NCBI GenBank assembly: GCA_964612065.1
Contig: CAZTCD010000001.1
Span: 1-64,000 of the forward strand
DNA from: JAKFYM01 sp964612065
GTDB taxonomy: Bacteria; Bdellovibrionota; UBA1018; CAIPTA01
Length of the DNA: 64,000 bases
Direction of reading: 5' to 3'
Below are positions 24,794 through 33,346 of the stretch, one piece after another; position 1 is the stretch's first letter, and each line of letters starts with the position of its first letter. The position numbers and the translations under genes were made by a program. A model generated the notes under the pieces. The model did no database searches and was not told where the DNA came from. It worked only from the letters and a program-made list of their open reading frames with translations.

Positions 24794-26987
24794 GTCACAA
24801 GATTTAGGCTGGCTCATCCGGGATAACAGCAACCGGGTCAGGGGGCCCTTCAAGCACGCTGAAATCGTCCAGCTCATAAAAAAGGGACAGCTCAAGGGAA
24901 AAACTGAAATTTCCAGGGCCAATTCATATTGGTTTGCCATAGAGGAAAAAACGGAGTTGGGGCGTTTCTTTCCTGAATTCAATGGTGGGAAGCCTCCTCC
25001 TGAGGCGCCTACTCAGATGACTGCTACTCTGACCGAGGCTGACATTCAAGACCGCGTGGATATTACAACTTTCACGTCCTTGAAGCCCACCCAGGAAAGC
25101 GAGGGCAAGCTAGGGTCCCCAGAAGGGCTGACGTCGGGAACCGGGCAGATCGAATGGCTGAATGATGAGTTCGCACAGGAATTTGGTGATGATTTAGGTG
25201 TAACCATTTCAGTGCAGACCGATGCTTCCGCTCTTAGGCAGACTCCGAACGAGATCCCTGGAGCGCCCTCTCCTGATGCGGATCCGGTAGTTCAGCCGGA
25301 AATAAATCCTGACGATGAGAAAACTCATCCTGCGATCAGTGAGGAGAAAGCCAAGCAGCAGGAGATGCTTCGCAGAGCGACTGTGAAAGCAGATACCTTG
25401 CCCAGTGAACATAAGAGCTTTCAGGGAGACAGGCCAAAACCCATAGATACGTTGATGCGAGCGCGCAGCTCTGGTGGGCAGGTGCCTTCGCAGTCGTCTC
25501 ACGTGATCAATGTGCCGGTAGAACCGGAACCGGCTCCAAAAATGTTTTTGGAAGAGCCTGATGCCAAATCCGAGGAAAATAAGCGCAGAAAAAAGTTGTT
25601 GATTGGCATTACGGCTGTTTTTCTGGCGGTGATTGCAGTGGGTTTAGTGTTCTTTTTGGTATCGAACGCCGATAAGCGAAAAGGATCCATCGAACCGGTA
25701 CGACCGGCACGAAAAGGAGAGGAAGCTTTTACTGCTGTAAGGCAGGCGATCATTCTATTTGATCTCGAAGGGGCCAGAGGTGCACTTACTGAACTGGAGC
25801 AACAACCAAATTCCAGATCGGATGCCTCTCTATCTCTCGCCCAGGCGATTGTAAAAAAGGAATTTCTGTTTGACGTAGAGGGAGCTTTGAGTGCCTTGCA
25901 AATCGCGAAAGGGCAAGTCAAAGCGAAGCGAATCGAGGCTGAGGTAGACAACCTCCTGGCCGTTTATAGTTTTGATCGGGATCCCGCTTCCTCTTCCGAA
26001 ATGCTGAAGCGCAATCTTGAGAGCTGGAAAGAGGATCCGGTTTTCAAATATAACCTCGCGCTCAGTATGCTGCGCACCGGCCGTCCTCAAGAGGCTATTC
26101 CGGTTCTGGATGCTTTGTTAAGCGACCTTTCAGGCGACAACGCTCTAATCGAGGATGCTGCTTTAGTGCAAGGATGGGCGTTGGAGGCCCACTGTGGGGG
26201 GGGATCGCGTGATTTGATTTGCCGAAGAGGAACCGACGCAGAGTCTTTTTACGAACGAGCGCTACAAGCCAATCCTTATTCGGCGAAGGCTCGGTTGGGA
26301 TTGGCTCTGCTTAGAATGAGAAGGGGGGGAATAAGAGCATCGGAGGGTGACTTTCGCGCGTTTCTCGACTCCGCCCTTGAGCTTGACCCACCTTCCAGAA
26401 TCAATAATTTTCGAAAACTTGCGAATTCCGACTTTTTTATATTCGCGCACAATCAGATCGTGGAACTGAATACGCCTGGCCAAGCCGTGACTAAACCTTC
26501 ACCGATTGTAATGGCAGCCGATGCAATCATCTCGAGCATGCAGCTAAAGACTTCCGAGGCGGGCAAGATTCTTGATACTGCATTGTCTGCGGCGCCAGGG
26601 GATCCGAACGTACTTAAGGCGCTTGCTTATCTACGTTGGAAAGAGGGGCGTCTAAATGAGTTGGTGGAGGCATTGAAGGATCTTCGGGATCGGAACAGTT
26701 TTGCAGTGAACTTGATGCTTGGCAAGGCGTACTCCAAGCTTAGAAAGCGCCAGCTCGCCGAAAAACACTACAGGTCATTGGTAGATGGTTTCCCTAACCG
26801 TTCGGAGGGGCACTCCCTTCTCGGAGATCTGCTTCTTGACGACCCTGCGAAAGCAGAGGAAGCAAAAGCGGAGTTCCAGTTGGCACTGAAAAAAGATCCC
26901 CTGGATCTCACGGCTTGGCGAGGTCTTCAGAGAGCTGGCGCTCCAATCGTACTATCTCCAGAAATTCAGAAAAATCTTCCGTATTGA
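24786..26987 (+). CDS. GYF_2-TM-TPR membrane protein
   Basis: The 733-residue protein has an N-terminal GYF_2 module (residues 9-62: GWLIRDNSNRVRGPFKHAEIVQLI...), like the modules of the PilZ protein at 12816. A polar, Pro/Glu-rich linker of about 200 residues follows, then a single membrane helix at about 271-293 (LLIGITAVFLAVIAVGLVFFLV) after a KRRKK stop. The remaining ~430 residues are alpha-helical TPR-type repeats, e.g. the runs around NPYSAKARLGLALLRMRRG and SEGHSLLGDLLLDDPAKAEEA. The topology implies a cytoplasmic GYF module and periplasmic TPRs. It is probably a scaffold; the partner is unknown. It overlaps alr by 8 bases. Confidence 0.75.
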   Translation: MDESQDLGWLIRDNSNRVRGPFKHAEIVQLIKKGQLKGKTEISRANSYWFAIEEKTELGRFFPEFNGGKPPPEAPTQMTATLTEADIQDRVDITTFTSLKPTQESEGKLGSPEGLTSGTGQIEWLNDEFAQEFGDDLGVTISVQTDASALRQTPNEIPGAPSPDADPVVQPEINPDDEKTHPAISEEKAKQQEMLRRATVKADTLPSEHKSFQGDRPKPIDTLMRARSSGGQVPSQSSHVINVPVEPEPAPKMFLEEPDAKSEENKRRKKLLIGITAVFLAVIAVGLVFFLVSNADKRKGSIEPVRPARKGEEAFTAVRQAIILFDLEGARGALTELEQQPNSRSDASLSLAQAIVKKEFLFDVEGALSALQIAKGQVKAKRIEAEVDNLLAVYSFDRDPASSSEMLKRNLESWKEDPVFKYNLALSMLRTGRPQEAIPVLDALLSDLSGDNALIEDAALVQGWALEAHCGGGSRDLICRRGTDAESFYERALQANPYSAKARLGLALLRMRRGGIRASEGDFRAFLDSALELDPPSRINNFRKLANSDFFIFAHNQIVELNTPGQAVTKPSPIVMAADAIISSMQLKTSEAGKILDTALSAAPGDPNVLKALAYLRWKEGRLNELVEALKDLRDRNSFAVNLMLGKAYSKLRKRQLAEKHYRSLVDGFPNRSEGHSLLGDLLLDDPAKAEEAKAEFQLALKKDPLDLTAWRGLQRAGAPIVLSPEIQKNLPY

Positions 26988-26994
26988 GGTTTGC

Positions 26995-28188
26995 TTGCTA
27001 CACCCATTTCACGCAGCATTTTATTCGGCTAGAAATCGGCAACAGCTTGCTCAACTTGTAGTTTCAGATCTAGATACAACCGAGCATCTCTGGGGGGGGC
27101 GAGATTCGAGCAAGTCATTTCGAAATGTTCTTGTTGGTGCAACTGAACACCGGGGCGAGATATGGCAGGCATGGATCAGTAGTGGAGAGGTAGATTTAGC
27201 GGATGATGATGGATTTTATGTGCTCCATCAAAGTCAGCGATTGGAGGGGAGATTAATAGACAGGTGGGCCCTGTACGGAGCTATAGGTGTTGAAGACCAG
27301 GGATTGTTTATCCATGAGGACGTGTTGCCGGAGGGCGTGGAGCGGGCCAGGCAAGGAACTGAAGCCTGCGAGAGTGACTTGGCGCCAATTTTTGTCGGGT
27401 GCGAGGAAAGCAAGGGGCTTTTGCTCCGAGAGCTTCTCTCGTCCTATTGTCGGGAAAGGAAACCTTTTCTAAGATTCGAGACATTGGAACAAGGGGCACA
27501 CACGGTTTGGGTGATGGATGGTGCAGAGGCAGTTCGTCAGGCAAAGGAACTCTTCGCTGGGACGCCACTTTTCTTGTTGGATGGCCATCATCGTCTCGCC
27601 GCAGCCAGGGAAAACTTTCGTCTGGGCATGGGGGATGGGCGTATCCTGGCCTGTGTGTGTTCCATGGCTCCTTCGGATACGTTGATCCTGCCAATTCATC
27701 GTGCTGTAAACTATGAGAGATGGATGCTTCCAGACGCGCTTTTTGCTGATTTGGTGAGGTCGGGCTGTAAGCTGACTGAGTTAGACTCTTTGCGCGTGTC
27801 CGGAATAGCGGACTATTTGAATGGGCATCACTCGAGCGGCCCGTATTGTATAGTGCAGCACTCTCATTCGACGAAACCCACCTTGGTGGAGTTGCCTGCG
27901 GTTTTATCTCTGCCAGAACAGCTGGCAGACCTTTCGGTGGCGGCTTTAGACACCGGAGTTTTGGGTGAGCACCTTCAAGCTACCGTAATGCCCGTGCCAA
28001 GTGTGGATATGGCTCTGCAGCAGCTGGCACTGGATCAGGCTCAGGCTGCATTTTTTCTTCCAGCCAGTAGCCCTGCTCAAGTTCGATCAGTAGCACTTGG
28101 AAAGCTTCGGATGCCGAGGAAAAGTACTAGGTTCGTTCCGAAACCTGCTTTGGGGCTTCTTTGCCGTCCGTGGACCTCGACTGGATAA
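26995..28188 (+). CDS. DUF1015-family protein
   Basis: The 397-residue protein starts at a TTG 7 bases behind the TPR gene, with GAGG five bases upstream. The family signature is visible: LLDGHHRLAAARENF near residues 195-209 (DGHHRYEAA in most members), followed by ILACVCSMAPSDTLILPIHRAV, where relatives have a strand of the form 'a.lv......l.iLpTHRlv'. The biochemical function of DUF1015 is not established to my knowledge; members often neighbour serine-biosynthesis genes, which is not the case here. No signal peptide or membrane segment. Confidence 0.75.
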   Translation: MLHPFHAAFYSARNRQQLAQLVVSDLDTTEHLWGGRDSSKSFRNVLVGATEHRGEIWQAWISSGEVDLADDDGFYVLHQSQRLEGRLIDRWALYGAIGVEDQGLFIHEDVLPEGVERARQGTEACESDLAPIFVGCEESKGLLLRELLSSYCRERKPFLRFETLEQGAHTVWVMDGAEAVRQAKELFAGTPLFLLDGHHRLAAARENFRLGMGDGRILACVCSMAPSDTLILPIHRAVNYERWMLPDALFADLVRSGCKLTELDSLRVSGIADYLNGHHSSGPYCIVQHSHSTKPTLVELPAVLSLPEQLADLSVAALDTGVLGEHLQATVMPVPSVDMALQQLALDQAQAAFFLPASSPAQVRSVALGKLRMPRKSTRFVPKPALGLLCRPWTSTG

Positions 28189-28222
28189 TTCTAAAAAAAG
28201 CGATTTGATGAGGTCCCGATGA

Positions 28223-28543
28223 TCAACTTCGCCCTAAGCGAAAGTAAATTTCGCGGATCAGATTTTTTCCAATCGCTTCATTTAGTTTTCTCTGGATTAG
28301 GTGGCGCTTCGAAGTAAGCTCCGTGGTCCAGATGGGGTGTTTGGTTTCGACGAATAAAATGCCGTTTTTGAAGCTAACAGGCACTGCTTGTCTGGAAACG
28401 TCGTTTCCCACAGCTTTTGGCCATGCTCCAAATACCGCGGTTTCATCTCCAAGCTGTTTGGGCATTTTTTCCGAAAAGAACCCCTTAAGAAGGTCACCGA
28501 TTTTTGTTGGCTGAAGATTTTTTCTCGGAGGTTTCATAGCCAT
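28223..28543 (-). CDS. DUF721/DciA-like protein (putative replicative helicase loader)
   Basis: The ~106-residue protein shows the DUF721 pattern: a basic N-terminus, IGDLLKGFF, WPKAVGNDVSRQAVPVSFKNGILFVETKHPIWTTEL, then a helix and ending IREIYFRLGR. DciA proteins of this family load DnaB helicase in bacteria that lack DnaC. In-frame starts are ATG 28543, ATG 28537 and TTG 28558; none has a clear ribosome-binding site. It is divergent from lptE with about 38 bases between them. Confidence 0.7.
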   Translation of the reverse strand: MAMKPPRKNLQPTKIGDLLKGFFSEKMPKQLGDETAVFGAWPKAVGNDVSRQAVPVSFKNGILFVETKHPIWTTELTSKRHLIQRKLNEAIGKNLIREIYFRLGRS

Positions 28544-28569
28544 GCATTTTTGTACCAATCAACCTATGG

Positions 28570-28575
28570 TATAGA
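28570..28575 (+). promoter_or_regulatory. -10-like hexamer TATAGA six bases before the lptE start
   Basis: TATAGA (5 of 6 to consensus ignoring the last position) is followed by ACAAGG-type six bases and then ATG 28582. No good -35 was found. A weak AAGG lies inside the six bases, so it could equally serve ribosome binding. Confidence 0.25.
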
Positions 28576-28581
28576 CAAGGC

Positions 28582-29154
28582 ATGCTATTTTGGAGGGAGT
28601 TTACGCTTTGCGCAATAATGGGCTTATTGGTAGGCCATGGTTCTGGCTGTGCGTATCGACTTCAGGGAGCTCATAATCCTCTTAAAGAGCTGGGAATTGA
28701 GAGAATTTATGTGGAGGGATTCCGTAACTCCACGTATCGACCAGGTATTGAGCATCTTTTTACTACGGCAATGATTCGGGAGATCGGTCGAGCTAAAGCC
28801 TTTAAGCTTGTTAATTCGGCTAAAGAAGCAGATGCGGTACTTTCCGGAACAATCACCGGGGCTGACTCCTCTCCAGGTTCTACCAAACAGGTCACCGTGG
28901 ATCGGCGTGCTGTAGGAGTGGTCGTGGAGTACAATGCCAGCGTGGTGTGTGCCGTTGAACTACGTGATCGAAGGAACAAGATCGTCTTTTCTCAGAGTGT
29001 TACTGCCAGTAAGATTCATCCTGGTTCGGCACAATTGGGTGATGCCGGAGCAACCGCGCCTTTGATTAATGACTCAGAGCAGAGGCTTGCTATACATTTT
29101 CTTGCATCGCAGATGATGGCATCTGTCTATCAGAGGATGATCGATACTTTCTAA
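28582..29154 (+). CDS. lptE: LPS-assembly lipoprotein LptE
   Basis: The 190-residue protein has a hydrophobic signal segment ending HGSGCAYRL, with a plausible lipid-attachment cysteine (about residue 23). The mature part shows the LptE pattern: YRLQG, GIERIYVEGFRNSTYRPGIE, a strand pair ADAVLSGTITGADSSP and YNASVVCAVELRDRRNKIVFSQSV. LptE plugs LptD and helps place lipopolysaccharide in the outer leaflet. The gene is directly followed by holA (TAAATG), the same order as lptE-holA in E. coli, which supports the call. Confidence 0.85.
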   Translation: MLFWREFTLCAIMGLLVGHGSGCAYRLQGAHNPLKELGIERIYVEGFRNSTYRPGIEHLFTTAMIREIGRAKAFKLVNSAKEADAVLSGTITGADSSPGSTKQVTVDRRAVGVVVEYNASVVCAVELRDRRNKIVFSQSVTASKIHPGSAQLGDAGATAPLINDSEQRLAIHFLASQMMASVYQRMIDTF

Positions 29155-30159
29155 ATGGCCAACATTAGCGAAAGCAAATTGAAAGAAGAGCTGCACAAGG
29201 GCCGTTTGCGCTCATTGTATTTTCTTGTGGGTAGCGATGCATTCAAACTCGACTATTATGCCGAACAGGCACTCCGAGTGCGCTTTCCGGATGGCCAACC
29301 AATACTTCGGGAGATTGTGTACGGGGATGAAGTGGATCCGGCTACGCTATTGGATAGCGCGCGAACCCTTTCATTGTGGGATCCCCATAAGTTTATTTTG
29401 GTTAGGCAGAGCGAGCGCATCTCTGCGAAAACGTGGGAAGCATTGCTGCCCTTTTTAGAGATGGAGTTTGATCGTTGTACTGTGTTTTTTCAGTGCGCAA
29501 AAATTGACGGAAGAATGAAGTTTTTCCAAGCGCTCTCGAAAGCTGGAGAGCATGCAGTGCAAGTGAAACTCGACCCCAGTTCTGGTGGGGAGTGGAATAA
29601 ATGGCTTCAGGCTTTTCTTAAAGATACCGGAAAAGAGATTTCGGATGAGGCTAGACCGATACTTCAAGAGTGGACTGGTGATTCTTTGATCGAGTTGAAG
29701 CATCTCGTGGATCGAGCGGCTCTTTTTGCAGGTGGCGCCGATGAAATTCGCCGTGAGCATATTTATGCTGTTGGCTACAAGGCTAATCCTGAGGATGTCT
29801 TTCGACTGAGTGGTGGAATATTGTCCGGAGATCGGGCGGCGGCACTTGTGATGATGGAAACCCTGATGAGGCAAGGGGAAGAGCCGATTGCTCTAGTGGG
29901 TATTTTGGCCAGACAGTATCGTTGGTTGCTTGGAATTCTTGCGCTTCGGGCTGAGGGCAAAGGTGATCAGAGTATTGCCTCCGAATGTGGAATATATCCG
30001 GGCGCTGCCAAATTGCTTTTTCCAGCCTCCAGGCGTCTTGGTGGCAAAGGTGTGGTGAAGAGCCTTGTTGCGCTGGCCGAGGCGGATCACATGTTGAAAA
30101 GTTCCAGGCTGCCACGAGAGCACGTGCTTACCAAGCTGGTTCTTACGCTTACAGCCTAA
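29155..30159 (+). CDS. holA: DNA polymerase III delta subunit
   Basis: The 334-residue length and layout match HolA: an N-terminal AAA+-like domain starting GRLRSLYFLVGSDAFKLDYYAEQAL, the strand FILVRQSERIS, the FFQCAKIDGR segment, and a C-terminal helical domain with RQYRWLLGILALRA (family RQ.r.LL..k.l...g). The delta subunit opens the beta clamp as part of the clamp loader. Its ATG directly follows the lptE stop codon. A bidirectional terminator lies 27 bases downstream. Confidence 0.92.
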   Translation: MANISESKLKEELHKGRLRSLYFLVGSDAFKLDYYAEQALRVRFPDGQPILREIVYGDEVDPATLLDSARTLSLWDPHKFILVRQSERISAKTWEALLPFLEMEFDRCTVFFQCAKIDGRMKFFQALSKAGEHAVQVKLDPSSGGEWNKWLQAFLKDTGKEISDEARPILQEWTGDSLIELKHLVDRAALFAGGADEIRREHIYAVGYKANPEDVFRLSGGILSGDRAAALVMMETLMRQGEEPIALVGILARQYRWLLGILALRAEGKGDQSIASECGIYPGAAKLLFPASRRLGGKGVVKSLVALAEADHMLKSSRLPREHVLTKLVLTLTA

Positions 30160-30186
30160 ATTCGAGATTTCGGAATCGAAAAAACG

Positions 30187-30213
30187 AAACCGCCGGCATA
30201 TTGCCGGCGGTTT
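30187..30213. terminator. Bidirectional terminator between holA and rpsT
   Basis: An 11-12 bp stem (AAACCGCCGGC at 30187-30197 with GCCGGCGGTTT at 30203-30213) has a 3-5 base loop. The T-rich flank is stronger on the minus strand (TTTCGTTTTTTCG), where it ends the long rpsT-containing transcript; on the plus strand it ends lptE-holA. Confidence 0.85.
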
Positions 30214-30245
30214 GCTTATTTCAGGTTGCTTACCTACCGTAAAAA

Positions 30246-30527
30246 CTACTTCGAAGCAGCGGTACCCGAAATGGCTTTATTCCGGGCGCGGTGGATTCTC
30301 GACATCTTGCGCGCGGCACGTCCCTTTGGAATAGTTCCTTTTTGGGCGGCTTTGGCCAATGCGGACACTGCTTTGGAAACTGCTTCGGCAGCGGCCTTGG
30401 CGTCCGTCTTAATGGCATCCATAGCCTTGGACGCTACCGTTTTCACGGTGGCACGACCAGCGCTACGGCGGGCATGACGTTTGATGTTTTGGCGGTTGCG
30501 CTTCTCAGCGGATTTTACATTAGCCAT
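30246..30527 (-). CDS. rpsT: 30S ribosomal protein S20
   Basis: The 93-residue basic protein begins MANVKSAEKRNRQNIKRHARR and has the three-helix Ala/Lys-rich S20 pattern, with SALAKAAQKGTIPKGRAARKMSRI near the C-terminus. It binds 16S rRNA early in small-subunit assembly. The GAGGAG ribosome-binding site is formed by the last two Glu codons of the preceding histone-like gene, whose TAA stop is three bases before this ATG. It would therefore be translationally coupled to that gene. Confidence 0.97.
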   Translation of the reverse strand: MANVKSAEKRNRQNIKRHARRSAGRATVKTVASKAMDAIKTDAKAAAEAVSKAVSALAKAAQKGTIPKGRAARKMSRIHRARNKAISGTAASK

Positions 30528-30530
30528 TTC

Positions 30531-30995
30531 TTACTCCTCGTCAAAGTTCGAAGAGGAAGGAGACCATGGATCATCATCTTCGTCTTCGTCAGTGTCATTC
30601 TCGTTATACTCTTCCCAGCTTTCCGTTTCTTCGTCCTGGTCAACGTCTCGGTCTTCATCCAGACCCATATCGCGATTCTTCTCTTGATACTGCTGGGCTT
30701 TGAAAAGAGACGCACCAGCAACGCCCACGCCAAGGCCAGTAGCGGCGGAGGCGATGCTCTTCAGGTTATCGGTCTTGGATGCTTTCTTGGGAGCTGCGGC
30801 TTTCTTAGGGGCAGCTTTTTTGGTCGCTTTCTTAGCGGTTTTTTTAGGGGCAGCTTTTTTGGTCGCTTTCTTAGCGGCTTTCTTAGCGGTCTTTTTCACA
30901 GGCTTCTTGGCTTTCTTAGCGGTCTTTTTCGTCGCCTTTTTTGCGGCCTTCTTTGCGGTTTTCTTGGCAGCTTTCTGGGCTTTTTTCTTGGCCAT
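30531..30995 (-). CDS. Histone H1-like Lys/Ala/Pro-rich protein with acidic C-terminal tail
   Basis: The 154-residue protein has two opposite halves. Residues 1-78 consist almost only of Lys, Ala, Thr and Pro in AAKKAAKKA-, KKATKK- and AAPKK-type repeats, as in the C-terminal tails of histone H1 and in bacterial Hc1/AlgP-like proteins that bind DNA. Residues about 85-105 are a short hydrophobic/Gly stretch (IASAATGLGVGVAGASLF). Residues about 110-154 are very acidic (DEDRDVDQDEE, DTDEDEDDD). The basic half probably binds nucleic acid; the acidic tail could bind the basic half or partners. A GGAGAG site precedes the ATG. It sits directly before rpsT. Function is inferred from composition. Confidence 0.75.
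   Translation of the reverse strand: MAKKKAQKAAKKTAKKAAKKATKKTAKKAKKPVKKTAKKAAKKATKKAAPKKTAKKATKKAAPKKAAAPKKASKTDNLKSIASAATGLGVGVAGASLFKAQQYQEKNRDMGLDEDRDVDQDEETESWEEYNENDTDEDEDDDPWSPSSSNFDEE
30805..30877 (-). repeat. Tandem 39-bp repeat within the histone-like gene
   Basis: A 34-base block (30805-30838) recurs identically at 30844-30877, a period of 39 bases or 13 codons, encoding two copies of ATKKAAPKK-type sequence. The identity at DNA level points to recent slippage or unequal crossover and to likely length variation between strains. Confidence 0.85.
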
Positions 30996-31082
30996 GGGCT
31001 CTCCTAACAGTCCTGAAATAGAGTTGAAAGATGAGTGAAATCGCCCCTAGTCTTCCCATGGGATAGGCCAATTTACAAGGGG

Positions 31083-33335
31083 CTAATGCCGCACTTTACC
31101 TAGGTCATCCTGGATACGGCCAGCGCCTCCACCGGCATCAAATCGAGAGAAAGGATTGCTCCAGTTGGTGTCGGGGCTCACGGGGTCATTCGTGCCAGTG
31201 CCACCAGCGGCCAAAGACCGAAATGAGATGAAACGCACAGAGTAACCGGAGCGTCCGATATCCGGACCCAGCTCAGAATTCATAGGGATATTACCAGGGG
31301 GTTGCAGATCCTGGTCTCTGGCCGTTTTCTGGTTGTTCCAGGAGGTAAGCTGGCGTCTCTGGGCGTTCGGGGTTGCGGCAACCGTATAACGCTGCCCAAA
31401 GGCCTTCACGTATCCTAATAGGTCCCTTTCGTCGTTGAGGAGGGGGTCGGGAATATAGTGGTTTACCACCTGATTTTGGCTCTCCAGGTAGCCAAATAGA
31501 ATGGCCCATTTGGCATCGCTCATTACGCCGTTAAGGAAGGATCCGAACTTTCCTTCCAGAGTGCCGGCGTCGGCTGGGCCCCCGTTCAGGTACTCTGCTA
31601 CCCGCAGGCGAAGAAAGCCCAAGCCAGCATTGGAGTTTACGGGGAAGAGAGGGGCGGCGAGGGTGAAAAATTTGCCCTCATAAACGGGGTTATCCTCAAA
31701 GAGGCCGATCTGCTCAGGTTCATTATAGTTGGCAGGAACCGTGTAATATCCGACTTCCCAGGGTGCATAAGCCCCTGAGAGCCGAGGTCCTAAATCGAGG
31801 CGATCTAGAGAGCGCATGGCTCCATTGATGTAGCCCAGGTGGGCATTGGTGGTAAATCCGCCAGCCTGGGAGTCCGAGTCGGTGTTGGACACAAGTGGAT
31901 TGGGAAACCGGGCCGAAGTTAGGGTGTTTAGAATTTCCCCCTGGGTAGTTTTGCCCAGTGCGATCATTTGATGAAATTCGGTTTCGTCATCGTGGGAGAG
32001 ATCTTTGCCAATACGGGAACCAAAGGGTTTGGCAGCTGAGTAGGCCGAGAGGGTTACGATTCCGTTGCCGCCAAAAGGAGAAAACAGAAGCCGAGCCTTT
32101 GCCTGAAGACGCACAGCATAGTAGGTCACCAGCCCTGGATACTTCGACACGCCAAAGGGGAAATGAGGAATAACCCTGTTTTCTCGGTACTGAAAACAGT
32201 CTCCGCGGTCCAATTGGCCTCGAGTTTCGAACTTGGAGTTGGCCACTGTTACTCTCGCGAACTGATCTTTGAACTTCACGAGGACCGGCGGGTTCTGGAT
32301 AAATCGGTTGTCAAAACCGGCCCCTGTACTTGGAGCGCCGGGCTGGCTGGGAATGAGTTCGGTCATTTCAATATTTGCGAAGATCCCGTTGTCTCCCCCG
32401 ATTCCAGGAAGATTGTTTTTTGCACTGAGGTAGGCCTGAATCGGGCGTTCATAGTAGTCGAGAGTTTTTCCGCCCCCTTGTGCTGCGTTTCTCAGGGCTC
32501 CCATCGTTTCTTCTGTAACGGTGATCGATCCTACGCCTTCATTTGCGAGATTTAGATTTAAGGCTTCTTCATAGTTGTCGATTCGGGCTCTAAGAATGGC
32601 TTGTCGGGGCAAAACACCTACACGCTCAAGGCCATTTGTGAAAGGAAATGGATCTTCCGTATCACGTCCGATAGTGAGCATGGCGTCAGCCCCTTGAATC
32701 GGGCTCAAATTGAACAGCCAGGAAATCAGGAACTGCTGGTTGATTTCGGTTCTGCCTAGGCAGTCCGCGATTTTCTTTTCGATGATTTGGTTGGTTGCCG
32801 AACGAACCGCGGCCACAATAGGATCTGCCACACCCCAGGATCCGCCGCCCTGAAACTCAGGAATCCCGGGAACTCCATTTTTTTGACAGTAGTTGTTGGT
32901 AGCTTCGAAGATTTTGCACACGGATGGCAAAAATGGCCCGCCAGTTTCGTTGGTATTTTCCCTTGGATCAACAAACGCGAAGTCATGCCGGTCGTCCCCA
33001 GGGTGCTGAACGCACATAGGAATTCGGCGCCCTGTGAAATCGAAGGGGAAGCAGGGCATGGCTTCGTAGTTCCCTCTAATGGTATAATAAAACATAAATT
33101 CTTTGAGTGCCCGGCGCATCTCCCAATTCAGGTATCCCACGGCCGTGAGCTGGCGGGCCTGAACGGCAGCTCCTGAATAGGAGGCGGCGTCGGCCGCATT
33201 CTGCAAATTGATCTTTGCATGAACGAGCATGCCTACGTTCGTTGTGAACGCGAACATGATGATCATCGTAAATATAAACAGGGCCATGAACAGTGATGTC
33301 TGGCCGCGCTCATCCCTGAGCCTTCTTATGCGCAT
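31083..33335 (-). CDS. TadG-like pilus-assembly/secreted protein
   Basis: The 750-residue protein has the TadE/TadG N-terminus: a basic RRLRDERGQTS start and a single membrane helix at about 14-34 (LFMALFIFTMIIMFAFTTNVG). This is followed by the characteristic LVHAKINLQNAADAASYSGA segment, as in Flp pilus (tight adherence) pseudopilin-type proteins. The large remainder is extracytoplasmic, without vWA MIDAS or other motif I recognise. No tad secretion genes are nearby. It starts 11 bases behind truB and may be read from the long ribosome-maturation operon. The role is unknown. Confidence 0.75.
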   Translation of the reverse strand: MRIRRLRDERGQTSLFMALFIFTMIIMFAFTTNVGMLVHAKINLQNAADAASYSGAAVQARQLTAVGYLNWEMRRALKEFMFYYTIRGNYEAMPCFPFDFTGRRIPMCVQHPGDDRHDFAFVDPRENTNETGGPFLPSVCKIFEATNNYCQKNGVPGIPEFQGGGSWGVADPIVAAVRSATNQIIEKKIADCLGRTEINQQFLISWLFNLSPIQGADAMLTIGRDTEDPFPFTNGLERVGVLPRQAILRARIDNYEEALNLNLANEGVGSITVTEETMGALRNAAQGGGKTLDYYERPIQAYLSAKNNLPGIGGDNGIFANIEMTELIPSQPGAPSTGAGFDNRFIQNPPVLVKFKDQFARVTVANSKFETRGQLDRGDCFQYRENRVIPHFPFGVSKYPGLVTYYAVRLQAKARLLFSPFGGNGIVTLSAYSAAKPFGSRIGKDLSHDDETEFHQMIALGKTTQGEILNTLTSARFPNPLVSNTDSDSQAGGFTTNAHLGYINGAMRSLDRLDLGPRLSGAYAPWEVGYYTVPANYNEPEQIGLFEDNPVYEGKFFTLAAPLFPVNSNAGLGFLRLRVAEYLNGGPADAGTLEGKFGSFLNGVMSDAKWAILFGYLESQNQVVNHYIPDPLLNDERDLLGYVKAFGQRYTVAATPNAQRRQLTSWNNQKTARDQDLQPPGNIPMNSELGPDIGRSGYSVRFISFRSLAAGGTGTNDPVSPDTNWSNPFSRFDAGGGAGRIQDDLGKVRH

Positions 33336-33346
33336 TATTGTGAATT

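Noticed and set aside
30291..31007. Plus-strand open frame of 238 codons
   Set aside because: It is antisense to rpsT and the histone-like gene; its Phe/Leu/Gly-rich product is the shadow of Lys/Ala repeats.
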